DNA of 64,000 nucleotides from Petunia secreta (lineage: Eukaryota; Streptophyta; Magnoliopsida; Solanales; Solanaceae). This document shows positions 11,291 to 21,029 of the stretch, piece after piece. Both the position numbers and the translations under genes were made by a program. The stretch spans positions 23,596,001 through 23,660,000 of the forward strand of contig JARKIP010000022.1 in NCBI GenBank assembly GCA_029990175.1, in the 5' to 3' direction. Within the stretch, counting starts at the first letter, position 1. Each line of letters begins with the position of its first letter. The notes beneath the pieces were generated by a model. It worked only from the letters and a program-made list of their open reading frames with translations, was not told where the DNA came from and made no database searches.

Positions 11291-12360
11291 GTGTGTTTGA
11301 GAATGTCTTGAAGGATTTTGGGGACATGTTCCCGGATGAGATGCCGGATGGATTACCTCCTTTGAGGGGTATTGAACATCAAATAGATTTTGTCCCGGGA
11401 TCTCAAATCCCAAACAAGCCGGCTTATAGGAGCAATCCGGAGGATACAAGAGAATTGCAAAGGCAAGTTGATGAATTGCTCACTAAGGGCTTGGTGAGGG
11501 AGAGCTTGAGTCCTTGTGCCGTACCCGTGATCCTTGTTCCCAAAAAGGACGGCACTTGAAGGATGTGTGTTGATTGTCGGGCCGTGAACAATATAACGGT
11601 AAAGTACCGTCATCCCATTCCCCGACTTGATGATATGTTAGATGAATTAAGTGGTTCATGTGTGTTTAGCAAAATTGACCTTAGGTCTGGCTACCATCAA
11701 ATCCGGATGAAACTCGGGGATGAATGGAAAACCACATTCAAGACCAAGTTTGGTCTCTATGAATGGTTGGTGATGCCCTTTGGGCTCTCCAATGCACCTA
11801 GCGCTTTCATGAGGCTAATGAACCATGTTCTAAAGTCATTCATCAACAAGTTTGTGGTCGTCTACTTTGATGATATATTGATCTATAGCAAATCAATAGA
11901 CGACCATGTTGATCACCTTAGGCAAGTGCTTGAAAATTTGAGAGCCGAAAAGCTCTATGCTAATTTTAAAAAGTGTGCCTTTGGTGTTGAGAAGGTAGTC
12001 TTCCTTGGGTTTGTTGTGAGTGCCCAAGGAGTGGAGGTGGATGAGTCTAAGGTAGAGGCCATACGTGATTGGCCTACTCCTACTACCGTGACTCAAGTGA
12101 GGAGCTTTCATGGTCTTGCTAGCTTTTATAGACGATTTGTGAAAGACTTTAGTTTCATTGCCGCTCCACTCACCGAATTGGTGAAGAAGGACCGACCTTT
12201 TGTTTGGGGAGAGCCTCAAGAGAAGGCCTTCTAAGAGTTGAAAGGTAGGTTGAGTACCGCCCCTCTATTGCAATTGCACGACTTCACAAAGGCATTTGAG
12301 GTTGAATGTGATGCCTCGGGGGTGGTAATTGGTGGTGTTCTAATGCAAGATAGCAATTGC
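11291..12360 (+). pseudogene. Element D reverse transcriptase and start of RNase H
   Basis: Same frame. RT fingers start near 11450 (SLSPCAVPVILVPKKDG). The catalytic loop YFDDILIYS is at 11863-11889 and the thumb extends to about 12225. Premature stops are TGA at 11557 (where the family has Trp) and TAA at 12232 (where a Gln is expected). RNase H begins with VECDASG at about 12301 and breaks off near 12355 at a deletion. The RT blocks closely resemble plant CRM/Reina chromoviruses as known to me; a phylogeny would decide. Confidence 0.9.
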
Positions 12361-12468
12361 ATAGCATGATTGGCATGACTTGGAGGTAAGGCCGGGACAT
12401 GGATTGATCGTTTGCCTCTTATAGAGTTTGCCTATAAGCGTACATTGCATAGCATGATTGGCATGACT
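12356..12468 (+). repeat. 25-bp direct repeat at the D pol deletion
   Basis: The 25-mer beginning ATTGCATAGCATGATTGGCA occurs at 12356-12380 and again at 12444-12468. The second copy is in its normal place in the integrase gene. The first is misplaced beside the RNase H stub and carries two in-frame TGA stops (12367, 12376). Confidence 0.9.
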
Positions 12469-13134
12469 CCCTTTGAGTGCGTCTATGGTTTTAACCCCTT
12501 GATTCCCCTTGATCTAACCCCTTTGCCAAGGGAAATGGTTGTTAATTTTGAAGGCAAAGCTAGAGCCAAGGCTTTGGTTGAACTCCATGCAAAGGCAAAG
12601 AAGAATTTGGAGGAGGCCTATGCAAAGGTTGCCTCTAAGAAAAACAAGGGACGCAAGAAGGTGGAACTCAAGAAGGGTAACTATGTGTGGGTGCACTTCC
12701 GGAAAGAAAGGTTTCCAAACCTTAGAAAAGGGAAGTTGGCACCCCGTGGAGATGGCCCATTCTAAGTGCTTTCCAAGATAAACAACAATGCCTATGTGGT
12801 CGACTTGCCAAGTGATTATCAACTTTCTAATACTTTCAATGTTTGTGACTTGGTTCCTTTGGATGTAGGTAATGAAGAGGTCGTGAATGATGATGAAGAG
12901 ATCGCGAATGATGCTTCAATTTCGAGGATGAAATCCTCTCAAGAAGGGGAGGCTGATAAGACCCAAACCCCCACAAGACCCTTCACTCGGAGCCAAGCTA
13001 AGGAGATCCAAGGAGTACACCTACACTTGGTGAGGAAGGGACTAGAAGAAGGAAGCGTTTGGAAGCCGTTCCGAGTGCTCAAAGTGCAAGGGGAGCAGCC
13101 CAGTCATCCAGGCGCTCCGCTTGAGGATGCCTAG
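12382..13134 (+). pseudogene. Element D integrase C-terminal part, running into the 3' LTR
   Basis: The same frame as RT resumes with IEFAYKRTLHSMIGMTPFE, normally C-terminal to the integrase catalytic core, then a Lys-rich segment and GKLAPRGDGPF. TAA at 12763 falls where Gln is expected. The frame continues through the polypurine tract and about 180 bases into the 3' LTR, stopping at 13132-13134. No clear chromodomain is seen. The HHCC finger and catalytic core are deleted. Confidence 0.85.
12941..12953 (+). other. Element D polypurine tract
   Basis: AAGAAGGGGAGGC lies immediately before the 3' LTR. It would prime plus-strand synthesis. It is also translated as part of the polyprotein frame. 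Element C has the near-identical AAGAAGGGGAGGA. Confidence 0.85.
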
Positions 13135-13669
13135 GCCTGGGCGCTCTGCCCCAACTATGCGCGCCCCGCCTAGGCCACCCCACTGTCCAAAATGCCGGGC
13201 GCTCCGCCCCAATCTTGGGCGCTCCGCACAAAGTGCTGAAGCACGTGATTCCTAGCTATGTTAAGACTATTTTGACCCTACGTGGTCCTTTATTCCTAAG
13301 CCTAATTGTGGGCATTTTAGACCTTTCATATGGTACCTAAAAACACCTATATAGAGCTAGCTAGTTAGTTTATTTCCTTAGCTTACCTTGATGATTAAAA
13401 TACACTTATGTTGAAGAGTTGAACTCTTATTGAATTAAACCTTGAATGAGACTTGTTCTTCCTCTAGCGGATCTAGATGAATTCCAATCCCCCCCTCCCG
13501 ACCATTCTACTTGCGTGCTCACGTTAGCTCGAGGGTAGTTGCCTAGTGTAGGTGTTCTTGACCTTCTCTCGGGGTGTAATGGAACGGGTTCTCCGTTGCT
13601 ACTTGAGATTTGTGATCGAGATACGTCTCGTTCCTATCTTTTACTTTTTTCCGCGTTTGATTCTTATCA
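12954..13669 (+). repeat. Element D 3' LTR
   Basis: 716 bp, near-identical to 7073-7801 apart from scattered substitutions and short indels, including loss of one GGCGCCCCGCC unit and a shorter TATATATA run. It ends TTCTTATCA and is followed by the target duplication CGAAT. Confidence 0.93.
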
Positions 13670-13674
13670 CGAAT

Positions 13675-14345
13675 TTGAGGACATGTGGGAAATTCATTGA
13701 TAATTTATCCTTGTTGTTTGAATAATTACAAGATAGCAATATATTCATATTCCTTGCACCTATGTCATTGTCGTCTAGTCATATCATTGCCCCTTCTTTT
13801 TAATTGCACAAAATATGTAATACCAGTGACATAATTCTCTTGTTTGAAGGTGTTTTGCGGGAGAAGATGCTGATCTTCACGATGAAATTCCCTAAAACAA
13901 AAACTCTATGGAGGGAGAAGAGTCACTGTGCATCAAATTAGACGAATACTCTCAAAGTCAATATTTTCATAAAAATTGGTCTCGCTTGCTTTGCTCATTA
14001 ATTTCTTGAAATATAGATAGAGATTCAAAAGGTATTTTATCATAAAAATTATATGTGATTCTGCCTGTAAATTTTGAAATCTAAAAAATGACATAGAGAT
14101 TTGCTTGGGACGAATTAGCGATTTCAATCTCTAAAAATGTCTTAGCGCTATTGCCTTGATTGTAAATCTTTTGTAAATAATCCCACTTGTCCTTCGTAAT
14201 TTTATATGACCTAAGATTAAAAATAATAAGAGGGTTAATAGACCCTAAAATCCATATCATCACCCAAGCATTTTTGACCTTCCATTGACGTAACTTTGCA
14301 AGATCAATAGGAGCAGATCACTTCAATCTATATGGCCCCATAATT
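13675..14345 (-). pseudogene. Copia element F: gag (UBN2-type) remnant
   Basis: On the minus strand, 14345 to 13675 reads a copia gag start: LAKLRQWKVKNAW, then WILGSINPLIIFNLR and KWDYLQKIYNQGNSAKTF (about 14265-14135). Further blocks continue towards 13690 in changing frames. One stop lies before LAKLRQ. It joins, across element D, to the protease at 6946. Confidence 0.8.
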
Positions 14346-14455
14346 AATTTTTTTTTGTAATAAATAGTGGAAATTGAAACTCACAAGCAGAATTATATCT
14401 TTAGGTGAAAGGACATTGAGGGACTTAAGTTTATGTGAAGTCATGTTCTATAATA

Positions 14456-14693
14456 CTCCCTCCGTTCCCGAATAGATGTCCTAGTTTGACTTGATTGGAG
14501 TTTAAGAAATAGTAGAAGACTTTTAAAATTTGTGATCCAAAATAAGCCCTACATAAATATGTGGCTATAAAATATTTCATTAAGGGTAAATTAGTAGATT
14601 CAACTCAAAAATATTTTCAAATTTAGAATTGTGTCATTCCTTTTGGAACGGACTAAAAAGAAAATAGTGTCATCCATTTTGAAACGGGAGGAG
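14456..14693. mobile_element. Stowaway-like MITE in the leader of element F
   Basis: 238 bp flanked by TA (14454-14455 and 14694-14695). It starts CTCCCTCCGTTCCCG and ends GAAACGGGAGGAG, an imperfect terminal inverted repeat of the Tc1/mariner Stowaway type. It has no coding capacity. It is related in its ends to the MITE at 18037-18275. Confidence 0.88.
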
Positions 14694-14858
14694 TAATTAA
14701 TAAAATTAAAAAAAAATGACAAGAATATCCACGACCCAAAAGCCCTAGGTGTTTAGGACTAATTATAACTTTAGGGAGAGAAGTGGAACATTAAAGAAAA
14801 ATATAAAGACGACACAAACGCTAAGCTCTGAGAATCAAAGTTGACAAGAAAAGGTTGT

Positions 14859-14871
14859 GGCTCTGATATCA
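14859..14871 (-). other. Copia element F: primer binding site
   Basis: The reverse complement reads TGATATCAGAGCC, matching the initiator-Met tRNA primer site with one base changed. It lies where the 5' LTR of a minus-strand element should end. Confidence 0.7.
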
Positions 14872-15124
14872 TGTCATGTTTTTGCTAATTGCCTCTCAAA
14901 TTGTGAGTTCTTCCATTAAATAGAAAGAATTCTGACTTTCATTCCAACAGATTTGCTATGTGTATCTTTAAAGATATGTTATTTAATCCCTAATAATCTG
15001 TTGTAAACATTCCTAAATATATATTCAATTCTCTAAATATGACGATATGTACATATAATCTAATATTCTTATGATTACATAAAAATAAAAGAAAAGTATT
15101 CATAAGCTGTTCACCATGCTGACA
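14872..15124 (-). repeat. Copia element F: probable 5' LTR
   Basis: 253 bp from TGTCATG to GCTGACA, with a TGTCA/TGACA inverted end pair, placed directly beside the primer site. The partner LTR is missing, so the outer end is inferred from the CA end only. Confidence 0.45.
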
Positions 15125-15519
15125 TGTATATCAAGTCTGTGGTCGACATCTAATTCTCAAAGCCATATAGATCGCATATGTTTAAAGCGTGGTAATCCTA
15201 TTTCTTTACATTGGACAATCTAAGGATCTTTTATCAATAGTTCCAACTTTCCCATCATCAGCCTATTAATAAGTGCATCTTTTGTAGATAATTAGCTCAG
15301 AAACTATATAATGATGTTCAATTTTTTCAAATTTTACCATTTCAAAAGAACCAAGCTCAAGCTAAAAATAAAATATTTTATTTGAATTTAAGAAATTAAA
15401 ATAAGACATCTTCTTCATATCATCAATAGCAGATCTATGTGGGGAGAAATATAATTCAACAGTATCTCCATCGCTGAAAAGAAGTATTATTTGTTCATTA
15501 TAAGCTACATTTGAAATAA
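15125..15519. other. Unassigned AT-rich stretch
   Basis: No supported gene. On the minus strand, 15482-15400 reads an exon-like run (SDGDTVELYFSPHRS) preceded by a TTTTCAG acceptor-like site. It could be a gene fragment, but it is too short to identify. Confidence 0.3.
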
Positions 15520-15527
15520 TAAAATTT

Positions 15528-16768
15528 GGGGGAATTTTCAAAATTAGGCACCCCTCAACACAAAATTACAAATGAGAGGCCACATTTCATCCATAGCACC
15601 CCTTTATTTTTATATTACACAACATATCACCCCCTTATTTTCAAAATTACACAACATAGCACCCATTTAAACTAAAACCCTAGGAACCACTCTCTCACCC
15701 TCCCCCACCACTGCCCCACCACCAGAAACCGACCTGCCACCGCTGCCGCCGCCGGCCGGCGGTGGCCGGAAAATCAAAAATTCACCGGATTTGTTTATTT
15801 TATTTGTGGATTTGTTTAAATAATTATTTTTTGATAATTTTATACACCTAAATCTATCAAAATAATAAATTATACATGTAAATACATATAAAATTGTGTA
15901 TGCAAGAGGGAAAATACAAAAATATACACAAAAAATATAAATTTTATACAAAACATCCATAAAAGTGCACGAATCTGAAACTTATACTATTTTATTCATT
16001 GTTCATACACGCATATACAGCTTTATACAAAAGTTACAATGCATAGAATGTGTTTTATACACTGTTAATGCATACATATACAGATTTATACATTTTTATA
16101 CACGTTTACAGAATTGTATAAACTTGTATAAAAATGTATAAAAGTGTATAAACTCACAAAACTGACTTTAAACGGTGCTTCGGGCAGCTTTTACACAAAA
16201 GCTTAACAAACATCCCAGATCTATACAGTTTTATACAAGAAAAACACTAGATCTAAACATTAAACAAAAGTTTTAATAAAAAACTAGTAGATCTCAATGA
16301 ATTTTTATGATAAAAGTGAAGAAAAAAAAAACTCGATAAATAAACTCCTCACCGGAGTTTGGATCGGAATATACACGAAAATCAACATTGCTATTCAAAA
16401 AGCAAAAAAAAAAAAAAAACGAAAAGAAGAAGAAGAAGAAGCAGCGGCGGCGGTGGTGGTGGTGACGACCTCGGCGACGGCGACATTGGTGGTTTGGAGG
16501 AGAGAGGATGACGGTGGGACAGTGGTGGAAGAGTGGGGGGGAGGGGCGGCGGATTATGTGTAATGGGGAAGGGAAGAGAGAAAAATGGGAAGGAGGGAAG
16601 GAGGAGAGGAAAAATGGGGGCTAGGGTTTTTTTTATTTATAAAGGGGTGCTATGGAGTGAAAGAAAAAATAAAAAAAAGGAAGGGGGTGCTATGTCATGT
16701 AAGGTAGCAAAATAGGGGTCTTTTTTGGTAATTTTCATGAGTGGGGTGTCTTTCAATGTAATTGTCCC
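15528..16768. mobile_element. Long-terminal-inverted-repeat DNA element, MULE-like
   Basis: The left arm (GGGGGAATTTTCAAAATTAG, then GCACCCC repeats) matches the reverse complement of the right arm (GGGACAATTACATTGAAAGA, then CACCCC) as an imperfect inverted repeat. The arms extend roughly 150-200 bp and share several TAGCACCCC units. An 8-bp TAAAATTT flanks both ends (15520-15527, 16769-16776). Long arms suggest Mutator-like; an 8-bp duplication would also fit hAT. The core has a GC-rich, proline/glycine-coding-like segment on each side (15680-15770 and 16440-16600) around an AT-rich middle with repeated TATACA/TGTATAAA words. No transposase was seen. Confidence 0.65.
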
Positions 16769-16776
16769 TAAAATTT

Positions 16777-17890
16777 TCTATTGTACTATAAATCATAAAT
16801 CCGCGCTTGCAAATCAGGAGGACATCTTATAAGTTGCTCTCAATCTAAAATAAATAATTGTACTGTCGAATTAGACATATAAAATGAACTGACGTCTTGA
16901 GAGAGTCGAGTTATCCACAGGAAGCTGCCAAGTCGCCGAACATGTATTCGCTTCCTAACAACTATTCAATGTTAAGTCTAGACTTATTTATGATGAATTC
17001 TTATCTTTAATTAGATTTGATTTTGTCATTAGAACTATAAAATAAAAACGTATTACTATTATATACTCTTTTAAAAGGAAAATCTGGACGCTTGTCAAGC
17101 TGTATATATGGTAACATTCGTGTTCTTCTTCATTTGGAAGTTTCAGGAATACAAAGTTCGAACTAAGGGATCAATTGACTCCGGCCGATTACTTCTTATA
17201 GAAATGAACTCCTTATTTAATTCTTTGACCTCTCTATTGGTAGGTCTAGGTATTAAAACTATAATATACACAAATCATTTGAATTAAATAAGAAAAATAA
17301 ATGATGAGTCTGAGCAGAATATCTGGCGAAGATTTAGACCACGTCATAGAGAATGAGAAATAGATGAGTGTGTATTTTTGCAGCGTTTGCTCAACATTTT
17401 GTGCACGTGGCCTGTCAATTTCTGTTTTTACTAATGGTTTTGATGAATCATTAATCAGACTCATCGTTCTTTGTTTTCCTGTTCAAATTCTTATGTCTAC
17501 TAAACGGTAATAGACTGATCTATTGTATTTAGGTGACAGATTAGCGACTAAGGATTACAGTAACAGTTGCGAAGGTGTTTTAATTTAACAATTTTGCTAG
17601 CTAGTTAGCCCCTTTTCATAAACACAGTTATGTTTCTACTTTCATAGTAACTCCAAACACATAAAAAGAGAAGGAGAAATAAAATATAGAAAATGCGGTT
17701 CAGATTGTTGTAAGATTATATATTGTATGTCATTGTACAAATTCTTTTCAAATTAACATACTTGTCATTTTAATAATTATACGTTGTAAAAATGAAACTT
17801 CATCTATTTAAATTTATAAGATATAGTTTGATTTGACACAAAATTTAATTAAAAAAACAATAACTATATATAAGAAGTTTGTCTGATAAT
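16777..17890. other. Intergenic, nothing recognised
   Basis: AT-rich sequence without a supported gene. A 72-codon minus-strand open stretch at 17246-17464 resembles no family I know. Confidence 0.5.
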
Positions 17891-17895
17891 AAGTT

Positions 17896-19467
17896 TGTTG
17901 GAAAATATACTAATAACCATGCAGTTGTTAGTTAGATTATTTCTTGTTAAACAATTGTTGCTTATACATTTATTAAATATAATAAAGTATTATTTATTTA
18001 GATCAATTGTGTCATGTGTGTCCTACTATTTATATACTCCCTCCGTTCTATTTTATGTGTCATAGTTTGACCCGGCACAAAATTTAAAAAATAAAGAAAG
18101 ACTTTTGAAACTTGTGGTGTAAAATAAGCCAAAGATGTTTGTGTGGTTGTAAATCATTTCAGTAATGGCAAAACTGTAATTTTGAAGTTAAATTATTACC
18201 AAATTTAGAATGCTGTCATTCTTTTTGGAACAGACGAATAAGGAAATGCTGCCACATAAATTGGAACGGAGGGAGTAGTAGTTGATTTAGTGTGCAGAGC
18301 CAAGCTTATACACGGAAGATTAAATCATCGGTTCTTATAAATAATGAAGTAGTGTTCGCAATCTAAGATGGAAATTGGACAAAACCATCGGTATGATTGT
18401 AGCACAAGATTATATATAATTTATCTTGATTATGGGAATGGTATAGTTCCAACTTCTTGTGCTAGTGCACTTTCTGTGTATTGAACAGACCAAGTAGAGA
18501 TAAGTGTTTTTATACTGACTATATAAAACAAACTCTCTACCTCATCAGATGTACTTGTACTCTTAATCTTGATATAGCTTTTATGAGTGGTGTATATTAT
18601 TCATTGTCTTGATTTATCAATAGGTGAGATCCAGGATATTTGGGTCAAATAATTCCTGATAAGTTGGATAATGATAATATGCATTTGTGAGTGATAGTTA
18701 GTTGATAGAATCCATGTCTCGCTATAGAGATTGATGACATCCCTTTATGAAAGCTTATAAGCTTCTATGTGTAAACCTAGCTGGTGGATTTTGTATCCGG
18801 CACATGGAATAACTTAAGCGGAAGTCTAAAGGAAATTCATTTAATCAATATATTAAGTTGTCAGTAATTTAATATTATTGATTGGTGTCTGTAATCTTAA
18901 CGTAGGGAGTTAAATAAGATTTGATGGAAGAATTCAAAATTCATCTAAGGAATGCAATTACAAATTTCTAGTGGAAATAATTTGTAATTTATTATGGAAA
19001 GGTTAATTCTAAAGGAAAAAAATTGATTCCATAGTTGGAAGTCTTATTAATTGATTATGTGGTCCTTGTTGTGACCGAATCCAATTTGGACCGGGAGAAA
19101 GTTGTTTGGTGAAAAAGGAAAATCCTAATATGTTTTGGAGAAGGGTTTTGACCTTCAAAACTTAACTTATAAAAGGAGGATTTCGGCCTCCACTGTAGAC
19201 ACACGAAAAATACAGATTTTTTCACCCTCTTTCTCTGAAGCACTTGTTCCACCCAAGTACTGTTGGTCCGGGAATTGATCGGGTACACAACAGATGACCG
19301 TGGAAAGCTGGAGCAACTGGACAACAAGGTTATTGAAGGTCTTTGTGAGGGGTTTTATAAGTATTACGTTTTTACATTATTGCAAAACTGAATGCGTGCT
19401 ACTAGTTTGTTTAGAATACATGTGAGTATGATGTTTGAACTACTTCCGCTGCATATATGTTCTTTCA
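17896..19467 (+). repeat. Element A 5' LTR (contains a MITE)
   Basis: 1572 bp, longer than the 1332-bp 3' LTR by almost exactly the MITE plus its TA duplication. A probable TATA box CTTATAAAAGG lies at about 19168-19178. It closes with TTCTTTCA before the primer site. Confidence 0.95.
18037..18275. mobile_element. Stowaway-like MITE inside element A 5' LTR
   Basis: 239 bp with TA on each side. It starts CTCCCTCCGTTCTATTTTAT and ends AAATTGGAACGGAGGGAG, forming inverted ends of about 23 bp with a few mismatches. The 3' LTR of A and both LTRs of B have the empty site, so it inserted after A did. Confidence 0.95.
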
Positions 19468-19481
19468 ATTGGTATCAGAGC
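19468..19481 (+). other. Element A primer binding site
   Basis: ATTGGTATCAGAGC follows the 5' LTR; TGGTATCAGAGC is complementary to the initiator-Met tRNA 3' end. Confidence 0.92.
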
Positions 19482-20067
19482 CTATTCACGTCTAACTAGA
19501 TGGCTAGGGTTTCATAAAAATAACTACTTGCATGCATGCAGTTTTTTGAAAAACATGAACTTGTATTGTTTGTTTTTCTGAAAAAAGCAGTATTTTTGTG
19601 AAAACGGAAATTTCAAAATATTTGGTTGATCTTGATTCATGGATATCAGTTTATAATATGTTGATGCATGATTAGATTCTAAACTAAAAATATTTTTAAT
19701 CCTGAAACATGAAAAACAATTTTTCCTAGCCGATTTGGTCACAGATTTGGAGTTTGAAAATTTTCAGACTCTGATTGACTTGAAATTTGGTGGTTCCAAC
19801 GGAAATGATCTTCTGAGCAATATACATTGGTTTGCTATGACTAAGGTCAGTTTTTGGCCGTTTGAGGTCGGTAAGATGGTGTTTTGGACGTTTTTCTATT
19901 TTCTGAAATTTAATTTTAAGAGAAAATGTATCTGTGATAATCCTATGGTGTTAGGGATCAATCCCAGAGTTCTCCATGATTAAATTTTAGTATAAATAAT
20001 ATGTTTACGTGTTGACAATATGGTCTTCCTCCCCAAAGGATAAATATACTATTGGTACACTAGGTTT
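19482..20067 (+). other. Element A leader, first part
   Basis: Untranslated leader up to the insertion point of element C. It shares blocks with the leader of B, such as ATTGACTTGAAATTTGGT and a CATGGATATC block. The leader resumes at 26465 after C. No gene is supported; the 82-codon open run at 19735-19983 is leader sequence. Confidence 0.7.
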
Positions 20068-20781
20068 TGATGCAGGGAAAAACGCGGAAAGTAAAATAAG
20101 ATAGGAGCATGACTCGTCTCGAACTCCCTACGAGGTATCCACGAAGAAATTGTTCCGTGAAACCCTCGATTTGGGTCAAGAGTTTCCTAACGCTATGCAA
20201 CTACCCTCGAGTCACACTTGGGACCCGCAAATAGAATGATCGGGGCGGGGTTGAAGGTCAACTAGGTCCACTAGAAGATTCAAGTCCCAAAAAAAGGTTT
20301 TCATTCAACAAAGGTGCATTGCTCTCAATTCTTCAACATTCAAAATAGACTAAATGTAAAAATAGACTAAGCTAGGGTATTTATAGTGTTTGTCCAAGCC
20401 TTGAGAAAGTTCTAAAATGCCCACATGTTAGGCTTTAAGTAAATAGACCACACAGGGCTAAAACGGTAAAAGAACAACCAAAATCTCGATCCTTCATCGT
20501 TTGGGCGGAGCGCCTTGAATTTTGATCAGTGGACTGGGCTAGGCGGTCCGCCTGGCCCTTGGGCGGAGTGCCTGGCTGCAGGTGTCTCAGCTCCTCTAGG
20601 CGGAGCGCCTGGGTTGTGGTGTCTCAGGGTGGAGCGCCTGGCTCCTCTAGGCGGAGCGCCTGGGCTGTGAGCCTCTTGATGCGTCTTCAATTAACTTCCA
20701 GAGCTCTTGACTTCTAGTCCTTTGCATCCTTCAAGTTTGGTACACATTGGAAAATTTCTTAGCTCGATTTGCCCCGCATCA
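20068..20781 (-). repeat. Element C 3' LTR
   Basis: 714 bp. It carries about six GGCGGAGCGCC-type motifs (20509-20660; reverse complement of the motif in D). On the minus strand a TATA-like ATAAATA lies at about 20377-20383. The half nearest the TGATGCAGGG end is recognisably homologous to the matching half of the D LTR. Confidence 0.93.
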
Positions 20782-21020
20782 TCCTCCCCTTCTTGAAGAG
20801 ATTTTGTCCTCGAAATCAATGCGTTCTCGTCCATGGCATCATCATCTCCTCGGGGTGCCCAATGTTCTCCTCCCTTGTACTCCTTGATCGTTACTTTGAC
20901 ATAGGCTTCTTCCAAGATCTCCCTTGCGTTAACATGGAGCTTAGGACCTACAAGCAACGACAAGCAAACACAAAACCTCCTACTACGAAAGTAGGTTAGC
21001 GCAAGAAGTATGGAAAACAC
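20691..21020 (-). pseudogene. Element C integrase C-terminal tail, running into the 3' LTR
   Basis: In the same minus frame as gag-protease upstream. It contains EILEEAYVKVTIKEYKGG and, after a short gap, SRTKSLQEGEDD followed by LTR-encoded residues. These correspond to NLEEAYAKVASKKNKG and SRMKSSQEGEAD in D, so the 3' end of the original pol has been retained. The frame stops at about 20691, some 90 bases inside the LTR. Confidence 0.8.
20782..20794 (-). other. Element C polypurine tract
   Basis: Reverse complement AAGAAGGGGAGGA, directly before the 3' LTR; the same as in D except for the last base. Confidence 0.85.
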
Positions 21021-21029
21021 ACTCTTATG

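Larger units (their letters stand above)
7073..13669 (+). mobile_element. Ty3/gypsy chromovirus-type element D, complete ends, internally deleted
   Basis: A plus-strand LTR retrotransposon of 6597 bp. It is flanked by a perfect CGAAT duplication (7068-7072 and 13670-13674) and has LTRs of 729 and 716 bp that begin TGATAAGA and end TCTTATCA. The primer site, gag, protease, RT and polypurine tract are recognisable. RNase H and most of integrase have been deleted around 12355-12410. RT motifs and the coding region that runs into the 3' LTR resemble the CRM/Reina chromoviruses; lineage needs a tree. The polyprotein stays in one frame for about 4.1 kb but has seven premature stops. Confidence 0.95.
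4711..15124 (-). mobile_element. Ty1/copia element F, decayed, split by element D
   Basis: Minus-strand copia element reading from a short LTR on the right (14872-15124) through gag (14345-13675), then, after the inserted element D (7073-13669), protease, integrase, connection and RT down to 4711. The order protease-integrase-RT defines Ty1/copia. Its left end is lost: RT breaks off at a fragment of another element and no RNase H or 3' LTR was found. The short LTR suggests a lineage such as Ale/Retrofit, but this is a guess. The coding parts carry many stops and frameshifts. Confidence 0.8.

Noticed and set aside
16297..16715. Open frames with Lys, Glu, Ala and Val runs
   Set aside because: Low-complexity A-rich and GGC/GGT runs inside the long-inverted-repeat element; nothing gene-like besides openness.
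19468..19481. Possible tRNA gene fragments at TGGTATCAGAGC sites (also 38292, 25717, 14859)
   Set aside because: Only the primer complement is present, always beside an LTR; no cloverleaf.
20529..20717. Open frame with repeated SRRSAW-type residues
   Set aside because: Translation of the GGCGGAGCGCC array in the C LTR, not a protein gene.
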